Shown: positions 1-8,711 of the stretch, piece after piece
Position numbering within the stretch: the stretch's first letter is position 1
Layout: each line of letters opens with the position of its first letter
Assembly (NCBI RefSeq): GCF_016862775.1
Contig: NZ_BONP01000001.1
Span: 248,001 to 312,000 of the forward strand
Origin: Cellulomonas phragmiteti
GTDB lineage: Bacteria > Actinomycetota > Actinomycetes > Actinomycetales > Cellulomonadaceae
Direction of reading: 5' to 3'
Length of the DNA stretch: 64,000 nt
Notes under the pieces: generated by a model
What the model saw: the letters and a program-made list of their open reading frames with translations, nothing else
Databases searched by the model: none
Told to the model about the DNA's origin: nothing
Translations under genes and position numbers: made by a program

Positions 1-37
1 TCCGACCCTGTCCGGGGCGGACCAGGACAGGAGAGAT

Positions 38-2968
38 GTGGCTAAGGTCCGCGTCTACGAGCTCGCGAAGGAGCTCGGGGTCGACAGCAAGACCATCATG
101 ACCAAGCTCAACGAGCTCGGAGAGTTCGTCCGCTCGGCGTCATCGACGATCGAGCCCCCCGTCGTGCGCAAGCTGCGCGACACGTACCCCGTCGGTGGGT
201 CCGGCAGCAGCCGACCCTCCGCCCCGGCACGCCCGGCCGCCCCCCAGGCGCCGGCGTCGTCCGGCGGCACGCCGGCGGCCGCGCGCCCCGGTGCCCCGGC
301 CCCGCAGGCCCCGGCACCACGGGCCACGCAGCCGGCTGCTCCGGCCCCTGCCGAGCAGGCTCCGGCCGCCCCGGCGCCCGCAGCCCCGGCTCCGGCTCCG
401 CAGGCCCCGGCGGCGCAGGCTCCGGCCGCGCCGGCCCCGGCGGCGCAGACCCCTGCCGCGGCGGCGCGTCCTGCCTCCGCGGCTCCCGGTGCGCGCCCCG
501 GTGCCCCGCGTCCGCCCCAGGCGGGCGGCGCAGGAGGTGCCGGCGCACGTCCCGGCGCTCCCCGTCCCGCAGCGCGTCCGGGCAACAACCCGTTCGCTCC
601 CGCCCAGGGCATGCCGCGGCAGGGCGAGCGCCCCGGCGGCACCCGCGGTGGCGGCGGTGGTGGTGGTCCGCGTCCGGGCAACAACCCGTTCGCACCGTCC
701 CAGGGGATGCCGCGCCCCGGTGACCGTCGCCCGGCCGAGGGTGCCCCCGCCGCTGCGGCGGGCGAGCGTCCCGGCGGGCCGCGTCCCGGCGGTCCGCGTC
801 CGGGCGGTCCGCGCCCCAACCCGGGCATGATGCCCGGGCGCACGCAGAGCGGCGTCGGTCGCCCCGGTGAGCGGCCGGCCCCGGCCGGTCGTGGCGGCGG
901 TGGCGGTCGCGGCGGCTACGGCGGTGGCGGTGCCGGTCGTCCCGGTGGCGGCACCGGACCGGGTGCGGGCGGCGGCGGCTTCGCCGGTCGTCCCGGCGGC
1001 GGTGGCCGTCCCGGTGGTGCCGGTCGTGGCTCCACGCAGGGCGCCTTCGGCCGTGCCGGCGGACGTCCCGTGCGTGGGCGCAAGTCGAAGCGTGCGAAGC
1101 GCCAGGAGTTCGAGCAGATGCAGGCGCCGTCGCTGGGCGGGGTCTCGGTCCCGCGCGGCAACGGCAGGACCGTCGTCCGCCTGCGTCAGGGCTCGTCGCT
1201 CAACGACTTCGCCGACAAGATCGACGCGAACCCCGCGTCGCTCGTGACCGTGCTGTTCCACCTCGGTGAGATGGCCACGGCCACGCAGTCGCTCGACGAG
1301 GACACGTTCGGCACGCTCGCGGCCGAGCTCGGCTACGTCATCGAGATGGTGTCGGCCGAGGAGGAGGACCGCGAGCTGCTCGGGTCCTTCGACATCGACC
1401 TCGACGCCGAGCTCGAGGCGGAGGGCGACGACGACCTCGTCGCGCGTCCCCCCGTCGTCACGGTCATGGGTCACGTCGACCACGGCAAGACCAAGCTCCT
1501 CGACGCCATCCGGTCCACGGACGTCGTCGCGGGCGAGGCCGGCGGGATCACCCAGCACATCGGCGCCTACCAGGTGCACGCGATGCACGAGGGTGTCGAG
1601 CGCGCGCTGACCTTCATCGACACACCGGGTCACGAGGCCTTCACGGCCATGCGTGCCCGTGGTGCGCAGGTCACCGACATCGCGATCCTCGTGGTCGCGG
1701 CGGACGACGGCGTGATGCCCCAGACGATCGAGGCGCTGAACCACGCCCAGTCGGCGAACGTGCCGATCGTCGTGGCGGTGAACAAGGTGGACCGCGAGGG
1801 GGCCAACCCCGCCAAGATCCGCCAGCAGCTCACCGAGTACAACCTCGTGGCCGAGGAGTACGGCGGCGACACGATGTTCGTCGACATCTCCGCGCTCAAG
1901 CGCACGGGTATCGACGAGCTGCTCGAGGCCGTGCTCCTCACGGCGGACGCGGCGCTCGACATGCGCGCCAACCCCGACAAGGACGCCCGCGGTGTCGCGA
2001 TCGAGGCCAACCTCGACAAGGGCCGCGGTGCCGTCGCGACGGTGCTGGTCCAGTCCGGCACGCTGCACGTCGGCGACGCGATCGTCGCGGGCACCGCGCA
2101 CGGCCGCGTGCGCGCCATGCTCGACGAGCACGGCGAGACGCTGACCGAGGCGGGCCCGGCCCGTCCCGTGCAGGTGCTCGGTCTGTCCTCGGTGCCCAGC
2201 GCGGGCGACACGTTCCTCGTGGCGCCCGACGAGCGCACCGCCCGGCAGATCGCCGAGAAGCGCGAGTCGGCCGAGCGTGCCGCACTCCTGGCCAAGCGTC
2301 GCAAGCGCATCAGCCTCGAGGACTTCACGCAGGCGCTCCAGCAGGGCAAGGTCGAGACGCTCAACCTGGTCCTCAAGGGCGACGTGTCCGGTGCCGTGGA
2401 GGCGCTCGAGGACGCGCTGCTCAAGATCGACGTCGGCGAGGAGGTCGACCTGCGCGTCATCCACCGCGGTGTGGGTGCCATCACGCAGAACGACGTCAAC
2501 CTCGCGACGGTCGACAACGCCATCATCATCGGCTTCAACGTCAAGCTGGCGCCGCGCGTCGAGGAGCTGGCGGACCGCGAGGGCGTCGACGTGCGCTTCT
2601 ACTCGGTCATCTACCAGGCGATCGACGACGTCGAGGCGGCCCTCAAGGGGATGCTCAAGCCGGAGTACGAGGAGGTGCAGCTCGGCTCGGCCGAGGTGCG
2701 CGAGGTCTTCCGCTCCTCGAAGTTCGGCAACATCGCCGGGTCGATCGTGCGCTCGGGCGAGATCCGCAGGAACACCAAGGCGCGCGTGCTCCGCAAGGGC
2801 AAGCTCGTCGCGGACAACCTCACGATCGAGTCCCTCAAGCGGTTCAAGGACGACGCGACCGAGGTCCGCGAGGGCTACGAGTGCGGTATCGGCCTCGGGT
2901 CGTACAACGACCTGCAGGTCGAGGACGTCATCGAGACGTTCGAGATGCGGGAGAAGCCGCGCAAGTAG
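38..2968 (+). CDS. infB: Translation initiation factor IF-2
   Basis: IF-2 is the GTPase that places fMet-tRNA on the 30S subunit and promotes subunit joining. The 976-residue product has a short IF2_N module (about residues 1-50) and a very long Pro/Ala/Gly/Arg-rich linker (about 60-345) typical of actinobacteria. A second IF2_N-like segment (about 385-440) precedes the GTPase domain with GHVDHGKT at 478-485, a DTPGHEAF switch and NKVD. Domains II-IV follow and end in [10 protein letters not shown]. The GTG start follows an AGGAGAG-like ribosome site. The linker contains two near-copies of [15 protein letters not shown]. Neighbour rbfA fits the nusA-infB-rbfA cluster; nusA would lie just left of the window. 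Confidence 0.98.
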   Translation: MAKVRVYELAKELGVDSKTIMTKLNELGEFVRSASSTIEPPVVRKLRDTYPVGGSGSSRPSAPARPAAPQAPASSGGTPAAARPGAPAPQAPAPRATQPAAPAPAEQAPAAPAPAAPAPAPQAPAAQAPAAPAPAAQTPAAAARPASAAPGARPGAPRPPQAGGAGGAGARPGAPRPAARPGNNPFAPAQGMPRQGERPGGTRGGGGGGGPRPGNNPFAPSQGMPRPGDRRPAEGAPAAAAGERPGGPRPGGPRPGGPRPNPGMMPGRTQSGVGRPGERPAPAGRGGGGGRGGYGGGGAGRPGGGTGPGAGGGGFAGRPGGGGRPGGAGRGSTQGAFGRAGGRPVRGRKSKRAKRQEFEQMQAPSLGGVSVPRGNGRTVVRLRQGSSLNDFADKIDANPASLVTVLFHLGEMATATQSLDEDTFGTLAAELGYVIEMVSAEEEDRELLGSFDIDLDAELEAEGDDDLVARPPVVTVMGHVDHGKTKLLDAIRSTDVVAGEAGGITQHIGAYQVHAMHEGVERALTFIDTPGHEAFTAMRARGAQVTDIAILVVAADDGVMPQTIEALNHAQSANVPIVVAVNKVDREGANPAKIRQQLTEYNLVAEEYGGDTMFVDISALKRTGIDELLEAVLLTADAALDMRANPDKDARGVAIEANLDKGRGAVATVLVQSGTLHVGDAIVAGTAHGRVRAMLDEHGETLTEAGPARPVQVLGLSSVPSAGDTFLVAPDERTARQIAEKRESAERAALLAKRRKRISLEDFTQALQQGKVETLNLVLKGDVSGAVEALEDALLKIDVGEEVDLRVIHRGVGAITQNDVNLATVDNAIIIGFNVKLAPRVEELADREGVDVRFYSVIYQAIDDVEAALKGMLKPEYEEVQLGSAEVREVFRSSKFGNIAGSIVRSGEIRRNTKARVLRKGKLVADNLTIESLKRFKDDATEVREGYECGIGLGSYNDLQVEDVIETFEMREKPRK

Positions 2969-3027
2969 GACGCGCGAGCAGGACCAGTGCCAGGGGGTGG
3001 GTCGACGGCTCACCCCCGGCAGGCCCC

Positions 3028-3062
3028 GGGGGGCGGCGCGGCGGACCGCCGCGCCGCCCCCC
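3028..3062 (+). terminator. Perfect GC hairpin between infB and rbfA
   Basis: Bases 3028-3044 and 3046-3062 are perfect reverse complements around one central base, so they can form about 15 GC pairs with a five-base loop. No T-run follows. It could be an attenuator, a processing site or a 3-prime stabiliser for infB mRNA. Confidence 0.55.
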
Positions 3063-3131
3063 GCGGCCACCCTCGGCAGTCGTCAGGCTCGCACGCCCGT
3101 GGGGCGGTGGGCCGGAAGGAAGGCAGGACAC

Positions 3132-3569
3132 ATGGCCGACACAGGGCGGGCGCGCAAGCTGGCGGAGCGGGTCCAGCAGGTCGTGGCCCAGATGATCGAC
3201 ACCCGGGTCAAGGACCCGCGGCTGGGGTTCGTCACGGTCACGGACGTGCGTGTGACGGGCGACCTGCAGCACGCGGACATCTACTACACGGTGCTGGGTG
3301 ACGAGGAGTCGCGTGCCGGGTCCGCCAAGGCGCTCGAGAGCGCCAAGGGGCTGATCCGTTCCGAGGTCGGCAAGCAGACGGGCATCCGCCTGACACCCAC
3401 CCTGGCGTTCCACCTCGACGCGGTGCCGGAGACGGCAGCTCACCTCGAGTCAGCGCTGTCGGAGGCCGCCCGCCGGGACGCCGAGGTCGCGCGGCTCGCG
3501 CAGAGCGCGCGCTACGCCGGTGACGCGGACCCCTACCGGCACCCGGACGACGCCGACGACGAGGACTGA
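3132..3569 (+). CDS. rbfA: Ribosome-binding factor A
   Basis: RbfA binds the 30S subunit and helps mature the 5-prime end of 16S rRNA. The 145-residue product starts MADTGRARKLAERVQ and contains the KH-like RbfA core (IDTRVKDPRLGFVTVTDV, then YYTVLGDEESR). It ends in an acidic tail (DDADDED), common in actinobacteria. The ATG was chosen because the family core starts there and GGAAGGAAGG lies upstream; the same frame is open much further back but only as a shadow of infB. It lies 163 bases after infB across a strong hairpin, and converges with the glycosyltransferase gene six bases downstream. Confidence 0.96.
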   Translation: MADTGRARKLAERVQQVVAQMIDTRVKDPRLGFVTVTDVRVTGDLQHADIYYTVLGDEESRAGSAKALESAKGLIRSEVGKQTGIRLTPTLAFHLDAVPETAAHLESALSEAARRDAEVARLAQSARYAGDADPYRHPDDADDED

Positions 3570-3575
3570 CGGGCG

Positions 3576-4634
3576 TCAGCCGAACCACTCACGCACGCGA
3601 TCGGCGATCGCGCGCTCGAAGAGGTCGTCGTCGTGCCGGCTGCGCAGCCACCCCTGGAAGTCGCCGCCCACGCAGGCGTCGAGGTCGGCCCGGCAGGCGT
3701 CGGGCTCGCGGACCGCCCGCAGGAGCATCGCCCGTGCCGTCGGCGGGTCGCCGTAGAGGAACGGGTAGCGCGCCGGCAGGATCGCGCGCGCCCAGGGCAG
3801 GTCGGGGAGCACCCCGATCGCGCCGGCGACCAGAGCCTCGACGTACTCCAGGCCGTACGACTCGTCGACCGACGTCGCGAGGAACGCCGTGGTGCGTGAC
3901 AGCGCCTGCCAGTAGGACTCGCGGCTCGAGGTGAGCGGGCCCACCCAGGTCCAGTCGTGCTGCGAGAACCTCATCGCCAGCTCGGTCGCGAGGTGCTGCT
4001 CGTGCAGCCGCATCTCCACGACCAGCGGTGCCTGCTTGCGGACCTGCTCGACCACGTCGACGAAGAGCCGCGGCCGCTTGCGCTCCGAGAGGTAGATGGC
4101 CGGGTAGAGCACCACCGGCACCTCGGTGGGCGTGCGCGGCCGGACGTGCTCGAGCCGGATCCCGAGGTCCACCCACGCGACGACGGCGCGTTCGGCCAGC
4201 GGTGCGACGGTGAGCATCCGCACGACCTCCCGGATCTCTGACGCCGTGCGCTCGGAGTTCGCGAACGTGGGGAACAGCGCGCACGACAGCGCCAGAGTGG
4301 CGCGTGGCACCGGGTGCGTGTGGTGCGTGGCGACGTTCCACCACAGGAAGTTCATGACCTGCGGCTCCGCGCCGTCCCGCGCCAGCGCACGCCAGATCTC
4401 GGGCGACGTGAGCACGTCCATGTTGATGACGACCGCCGCCTGCGGGTCGAGGTCCGCGAGCGGCACCACCTCGACGGGGCCTGCGCGCCGGACGGGACCG
4501 ACGAGCGCGGCGCCGGGGAAGACCCGCAGCAGGCGTCGGACGAGCGTGGCCCCGGCGTCGTGCCCCGTGACCTGCCCGTCGTCGTCGAGGACGGGCAGGC
4601 CGACGGGGTTCGTGTACGCGATCGCGATCTGCAC
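3576..4634 (-). CDS. GT-B type glycosyltransferase (family 1-like)
   Basis: The 352-residue product looks like a retaining GT-B glycosyltransferase. The C-terminal half contains SVDESYGLEYVEALVAGA, with the two spaced glutamates and the Gly/Ala loop that bind the sugar nucleotide in GT1/GT4 enzymes. The N-terminal half has the NPVGLP opening and a DPQAAVVINMD Rossmann-like strand. No signal peptide or membrane segment is visible, so a cytoplasmic or membrane-peripheral role is expected. Donor and acceptor cannot be read from the sequence. The GTG start is preceded by GGGAG and lies 12 bases after hppA, so the two probably share a transcript. Confidence 0.7.
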   Translation of the reverse strand: MQIAIAYTNPVGLPVLDDDGQVTGHDAGATLVRRLLRVFPGAALVGPVRRAGPVEVVPLADLDPQAAVVINMDVLTSPEIWRALARDGAEPQVMNFLWWNVATHHTHPVPRATLALSCALFPTFANSERTASEIREVVRMLTVAPLAERAVVAWVDLGIRLEHVRPRTPTEVPVVLYPAIYLSERKRPRLFVDVVEQVRKQAPLVVEMRLHEQHLATELAMRFSQHDWTWVGPLTSSRESYWQALSRTTAFLATSVDESYGLEYVEALVAGAIGVLPDLPWARAILPARYPFLYGDPPTARAMLLRAVREPDACRADLDACVGGDFQGWLRSRHDDDLFERAIADRVREWFG

Positions 4635-4646
4635 GGCCGTCTCCCG

Positions 4647-7349
4647 TCAGCGCGCGGGGGCGGGGTCGAGCTCGGGGACCTCGTCGGGCACCTCGTCGAG
4701 GCCGTCGTCCGTGTCCGCGCCGTGCGGTGCGTCCGCCGTGGGCGCGTCCCGGGGCGCGTCCGCGCGCGCGGCCGTCGGCTGGTCCGTGGTCGGGGCGGTC
4801 GCGGGCCCGGCGTCGGCGTCCGGCTCGGACGGCAGGGGCTCAGGGCTCTCGTCGCCCGTGCGCCCGATGCGCATCCCGTAGAAGGAGCGGTACACGCAGG
4901 CGAACGAGGCGAGGGCGAACACGGCGGCGAGCGTGAGCACCAGCACGCCCTGCCCCTGCCCGCGCATCGACACGGCGAGCTCGACGGCGAGCAGACCGAA
5001 CAGCGTCGTGAACTTGATGACCGGGTTGAGTGCCACGGACGAGGTGTCCTTGTACGGGTCGCCGACGGTGTCGCCGACGATCGTCGCGTCGTGCAGGGGA
5101 GTGCCCTTCGCGTTGAGGTCGACCTCGACGATCTTCTTCGCGTTGTCCCAGGCGCCGCCGGCGTTGGCCATGAAGATCGCCTGGTAGAGGCCGAAGATGG
5201 CGATCGAGATCAGGTACCCGATGAAGAAGAACGGTTCCACGAAGGCGAACGCCAGCGTCGTGAAGAACACCCCGAGGAACATCGTGAGCATGCCGCGCTG
5301 GGCGTACTGCGTGCAGATCTGCACGACCTCGCGCGACTGCTCGGCGCTGGCGTGCGTGACGCCGTCGAGCCGGATGGTGTCCTTGATGTAGGCGACGGCG
5401 CGGTGCGCACCGGTGGTCACGGCCTGGATCGACGCCCCCGTGAACCAGAAGATGACGGCACCACCCGTCACGAGGCCGAGCAGGAACGGCGGGTGCAGCA
5501 GCGACAGGCGGTCGAGGTCGAGGGTCAGCCCCTCGGTCAGCGCCATGATGATCGAGAAGATCATCGTGGTGGCGCCGACGACCGCGGTGCCGATGAGGAC
5601 CGGTTTGGCGGTCGCCTTGAAGGTGTTGCCCGCGCCGTCGTTCTCCTCCAGCATCCGCTTGGCCGTCGCCCACCGCGGGTCGAGGTCGAAGTCGCGGCGC
5701 AGCTCCTCCTCGATCTCCGGCAGGTCCTCGATCGTGGACAGCTCGTACACGCTCTGGGCGTTGTCCGTCACCGGCCCGTAGGAGTCGACCGCGATCGTGA
5801 CCGGACCCATGCCGAGGAACCCGAACGCGACCAGCCCGAACGCGAAGACCGCGGGGGCGGCCATGAGCTCGTCGAGCCCGAGCCCGGACACGGCGTACGC
5901 GCCCGTCATCAGCGCGACGATGGCCATCCCCAGCCAGTACGCGGAGAAGTTGCCGGCCACCAGGCCCGACAGGATGTTGAGCGAGGCACCGCCCTCGCGG
6001 GAGCTGGTCACGACCTCGCGGACGTGCCGCGACGCGGTCGACGTGAAGACCTTGACCAGCTCGGGGATGAGCGCTCCGGCGAGCGTCCCGCAGGAGACGA
6101 TCGCGGAGAGCTTCCACCAGAGCCCGTCGTCGGCAACCGGTGCCAGGACGAACCACGAGATGACGAAGGTGAGCGCCGTGCACAGGGCCGACGTCAGCCA
6201 GACCAGCGCCGTCAGGGGGGACTCGAAGTCCATCCGCGTCGACGCCGCGTGGCGGTGCCGCGTCCACAGGTCGTTGACCAGGTAGGAGGCACCCGACGCG
6301 ACGAGCATGACGGCACGCACGACGAAGAGCCACACGAGCAGACCCGCCTGGACGGCGGGGTCGCCCACCCCCAGGAGGATGAACGTGATGAGGGCGACGC
6401 CGGTCACCCCGTAGGTCTCGAACCCGTCCGCGCTGGGGCCGACGGAGTCGCCCGCGTTGTCCCCGACGCAGTCGGCGATCACCCCCGGGTTACGGGCGTC
6501 GTCCTCCTTGATGCGGAACGCGATCTTCATGAGGTCGGCACCGATGTCGGCGATCTTCGTGAAGATGCCGCCGGCGATCCGCAGGGCGGCCGCGCCGAGC
6601 GACTCGCCGATCGCGAACCCAATGAAGCAGGCCCCGGCGATGGTGGGGGGGAGGAACAGCAGGATGATGAGCATGATGAGCAGCTCGAGGCTGATCAGCA
6701 CCATGCCGATCGCCATGCCGGACTGCAGCGGGATCCGGGAGACGGGCAGCGGGCGTCCTCGCAGTGCCGCGAACGCCGTGCGTGAGTTGGCGAACGTGTT
6801 GACGCGGATGCCGAACCAGGCGACGGCGTAGGAGCCCGCCATGCCGATCAGCGAGAACGCGATGACGATCGCGACCTTGCCCCACGGGAACCCGACCAGC
6901 ACCTTGTAGTACACGACGATGACGGTCGCGATGAACGCCCAGAGCACGAGCAGGAACCTGCCCTGCTGCAGCAGGTACTCGCGGCACGTGGTGTAGATCA
7001 GGTCCGACACGTCCCGCATCGACACGTGCACGGGGAGCCGGCGCAGCCGCGCGAGCATGACGGCGCCGAACGTCAGGCCGAGCACGCAGACCACGAGGCC
7101 GAGCAGCAGGAGCGTGCGGCCGGGCACGCCGCCGAGCGCCGTGACCGCGCTCAGGTCGGGCAGCACCAGGTCGGCCTCACCACCGTGGGCCGCCGAGGAC
7201 TCCGCACCGGGCGGAGCGGCGCACCCCGCGAGGAGGACGGTCCCGCACGCGAGCAGGGAGGCGGCGCGGCGTCGGCGCTGGCGCCGACGCACGGAAGCGG
7301 TCTGCGGGACCTCGTCGTCCCGACGTGCGGGTGCGTCCACCTCTCGCAC
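4647..7349 (-). CDS. hppA: Membrane-bound proton-translocating pyrophosphatase, divergent subfamily
   Basis: This integral membrane enzyme hydrolyses pyrophosphate to pump protons. The 900-residue model has about 15 hydrophobic segments. The substrate motif reads EDDARNPGVIADCVGDNAGD (DN at 297-298), not the canonical DNVGDNVGDCAGMAADLFE, which places it among the distantly related proton pyrophosphatases. I recall a C. fimi member of that group being characterised as Na-inhibited. GNTFK with Lys578 matches the lysine that gives potassium independence. The N-terminus carries RRRQRRRR, a hydrophobic stretch and LLAGC, resembling a lipobox. The C-terminus is an acidic Pro/Ala-rich tail. Start GTG 7349 has GAGG eight bases upstream; GTG 7292 is the alternative. 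Confidence 0.9.
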   Translation of the reverse strand: MREVDAPARRDDEVPQTASVRRRQRRRRAASLLACGTVLLAGCAAPPGAESSAAHGGEADLVLPDLSAVTALGGVPGRTLLLLGLVVCVLGLTFGAVMLARLRRLPVHVSMRDVSDLIYTTCREYLLQQGRFLLVLWAFIATVIVVYYKVLVGFPWGKVAIVIAFSLIGMAGSYAVAWFGIRVNTFANSRTAFAALRGRPLPVSRIPLQSGMAIGMVLISLELLIMLIILLFLPPTIAGACFIGFAIGESLGAAALRIAGGIFTKIADIGADLMKIAFRIKEDDARNPGVIADCVGDNAGDSVGPSADGFETYGVTGVALITFILLGVGDPAVQAGLLVWLFVVRAVMLVASGASYLVNDLWTRHRHAASTRMDFESPLTALVWLTSALCTALTFVISWFVLAPVADDGLWWKLSAIVSCGTLAGALIPELVKVFTSTASRHVREVVTSSREGGASLNILSGLVAGNFSAYWLGMAIVALMTGAYAVSGLGLDELMAAPAVFAFGLVAFGFLGMGPVTIAVDSYGPVTDNAQSVYELSTIEDLPEIEEELRRDFDLDPRWATAKRMLEENDGAGNTFKATAKPVLIGTAVVGATTMIFSIIMALTEGLTLDLDRLSLLHPPFLLGLVTGGAVIFWFTGASIQAVTTGAHRAVAYIKDTIRLDGVTHASAEQSREVVQICTQYAQRGMLTMFLGVFFTTLAFAFVEPFFFIGYLISIAIFGLYQAIFMANAGGAWDNAKKIVEVDLNAKGTPLHDATIVGDTVGDPYKDTSSVALNPVIKFTTLFGLLAVELAVSMRGQGQGVLVLTLAAVFALASFACVYRSFYGMRIGRTGDESPEPLPSEPDADAGPATAPTTDQPTAARADAPRDAPTADAPHGADTDDGLDEVPDEVPELDPAPAR

Positions 7350-7498
7350 GCTAGGGACCTCGGGGGTCCCGCACCCGTGACGAAGGTCACGTACCGCGGT
7401 CGGCCCAGGTGAGGGGACCGCACGCCACCCGTCCGGGTGGGCGCCGACCGCGACCGCCCGGGCGACGTGGGGACCGGGTGGCGACCGGCATCGACTGA

Positions 7499-7504
7499 TA
7501 GCCT
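7499..7504 (+). promoter_or_regulatory. Putative -10 element for leader ORF and truB
   Basis: TAGCCT lies seven bases before the GTG of the small ORF upstream of truB. Transcription would begin at or next to that GTG. No convincing -35 hexamer was seen. Confidence 0.45.
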
Positions 7505-7511
7505 CCCGGGC

Positions 7512-7601
7512 GTGCCGGCCTCCCCGCACCGTGGTGCGACCGCGGTCCTCGACGCGCGCTGCGCGTCCGACGACCGGCCGACCCCACCGGCGCGGGCGTG
7601 A
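7512..7601 (+). CDS. Possible 29-residue leader peptide coupled to truB
   Basis: A GTG-initiated frame encodes MPASPHRGATAVLDARCASD and nine more residues. It ends in TGA overlapping the truB GTG as GTGA, the same coupling used by many gene pairs in this window. A TAGCCT -10 sits seven bases upstream, so it would be translated from a leaderless mRNA. No runs of one amino acid or known family signature are visible. It may help deliver ribosomes to truB, which lacks a clear ribosome site of its own. It could also be a chance ORF in GC-rich DNA. Confidence 0.35.
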   Translation: MPASPHRGATAVLDARCASDDRPTPPARA

Positions 7602-8560
7602 GCGCGGACGCGCGCCGGCCGGGCGGACGTCCTCCGTCGGCCCCGCGCCGTCCCACCGCGGCCGACGGTGTGCTCGTCGTCGACAAGCCCGCGGGGTGGA
7701 CGAGCCATGACGTCGTCGCGCGCGTGCGCCGGCTCGCCTCGACGCGCAAGGTCGGGCACGCCGGCACGCTCGACCCCATGGCGACGGGTGTGCTCGTGGT
7801 CGGCATCGGGCGCGCCACCCGGTTGCTCACGTTCGTGACCGGTGCCGACAAGGACTACGCCGCGACCGTGCGCCTCGGGGTCGCCACGACGACGGACGAC
7901 GCCGAGGGCGAGGTGCTCGCCCGCTCCGACGCCGGGCACCTGGTCCGGGGTGACCTCGACACGCACGTCGCGGCGCTGACCGGGGACATCCTCCAGGTGC
8001 CCAGCGCGGTCTCGGCGATCAAGGTCGACGGGCAGCGCGCGTACGCGCGGGTGCGCGCCGGCGAGGACGTCGAGCTCGCCGCGCGGCCCGTGCGCGTGAC
8101 GCGCCTGGAGGTCCTCGACGTGCGGCCCGCGTCGTCCGACGGCGTCGCGGCCCTCGACGTCGACGTCGAGGTGACCTGCTCGTCCGGCACGTACGTCCGC
8201 GCGCTCGCGCGGGACCTCGGCGCGGCACTGGGCGTCGGTGGGCACCTCACCGCGCTGCGGCGCTCGCGGGTCGGAGGGTTCGGGCTGGCGCAGGCGCGGA
8301 CGCTGGACGAGCTCGCGGCGACGCCCGACGACGTGGCGGTGACCGTGCTGCCGCTCGCCGAGGCCGCACGTGCCGTGCTGCCGGTGCGCGAGCTGAGCGA
8401 GGCCGAGGCCCGCGCGCTGTCGTACGGGCAGGGGATCGACCCGGTCGGCGGGTCCGCGGGTCCGGTCGCCGCGGTCGGTCCCGACGGCGTCCTCGTGGCC
8501 GTGGTCGAGGCGCGCGGCGCGCGGCTGAGGCCCACCGTCGTGTTCGCGCCAGCGTCCTAG
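7598..8560 (+). CDS. truB: tRNA pseudouridine(55) synthase
   Basis: TruB converts uridine 55 in the T-loop of tRNAs to pseudouridine. The 320-residue product contains the family core DGVLVVDKPAGWTSHDVVA and the catalytic motif GHAGTLDPMATGVL with Asp59. CSSGTYVRALARDLG follows, and a PUA-like C-terminal region ends the protein. The first 25 residues are a Pro/Arg-rich extension not typical of the family. The GTG overlaps the stop of a small upstream frame. truB is usually next to rbfA and ribF; here hppA and the glycosyltransferase separate it from rbfA, and cenC separates it from ribF. Confidence 0.96.
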   Translation: MSADARRPGGRPPSAPRRPTAADGVLVVDKPAGWTSHDVVARVRRLASTRKVGHAGTLDPMATGVLVVGIGRATRLLTFVTGADKDYAATVRLGVATTTDDAEGEVLARSDAGHLVRGDLDTHVAALTGDILQVPSAVSAIKVDGQRAYARVRAGEDVELAARPVRVTRLEVLDVRPASSDGVAALDVDVEVTCSSGTYVRALARDLGAALGVGGHLTALRRSRVGGFGLAQARTLDELAATPDDVAVTVLPLAEAARAVLPVRELSEAEARALSYGQGIDPVGGSAGPVAAVGPDGVLVAVVEARGARLRPTVVFAPAS

Positions 8561-8579
8561 GTCCCGGTCGGGCCGCTAC

Positions 8580-8633
8580 GAAACGATTCGACCACCGGAG
8601 GTCGCGGGTGCGGCCTTCCGGTTGGTCCGTTTC
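8580..8633 (+). terminator. Imperfect inverted repeat after truB
   Basis: GAAACG at 8580-8585 pairs with CGTTTC at 8628-8633. Inside, ACCACCGGA pairs with TCCGGTTGGT with one bulge. It follows the truB stop by 20 bases and could end truB transcription. It also overlaps the likely cenC -35 region, so a regulatory role is possible. Confidence 0.4.
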
Positions 8634-8638
8634 ACACC

Positions 8639-8644
8639 TACCCT
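8639..8644 (+). promoter_or_regulatory. Putative cenC -10 element
   Basis: TACCCT fits the actinobacterial TAnnnT -10. A start site near 8651 would put the CelR-like operator about 30-43 bases downstream of it. The -35 is not clear. Confidence 0.4.
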
Positions 8645-8679
8645 GACGCACGCAGGACGAGCGCCCCGACGCCGAGGTC

Positions 8680-8693
8680 TGGGAGCGCTCCTA
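8680..8693 (+). promoter_or_regulatory. CelR/CebR-like operator upstream of cenC
   Basis: TGGGAGCGCTCCTA differs at one base from TGGGAGCGCTCCCA, the palindrome bound by the LacI-family cellulose-utilisation repressors CelR (Thermobifida) and CebR (Streptomyces). It ends 18 bases before the cenC GTG. A repressor bound here would block transcription until cellobiose releases it. Confidence 0.85.
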
Positions 8694-8711
8694 CACTCCA
8701 GGGGAGACGAC

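Noticed and set aside
200-1080. Repetitive GC-rich stretch in infB as a tandem repeat or CRISPR-like array.
   Set aside because: It is in-frame coding for the low-complexity IF-2 linker. Units are irregular and lack spacers.
140-3070. A 976-codon open frame antisense to infB, and other very long antisense frames (8691-13241, 13503-16322, 30143-33274).
   Set aside because: In DNA of this GC content stop codons are rare on all frames. The translations are Arg/Ala/Val/Asp-rich without motifs and mirror real genes on the other strand.
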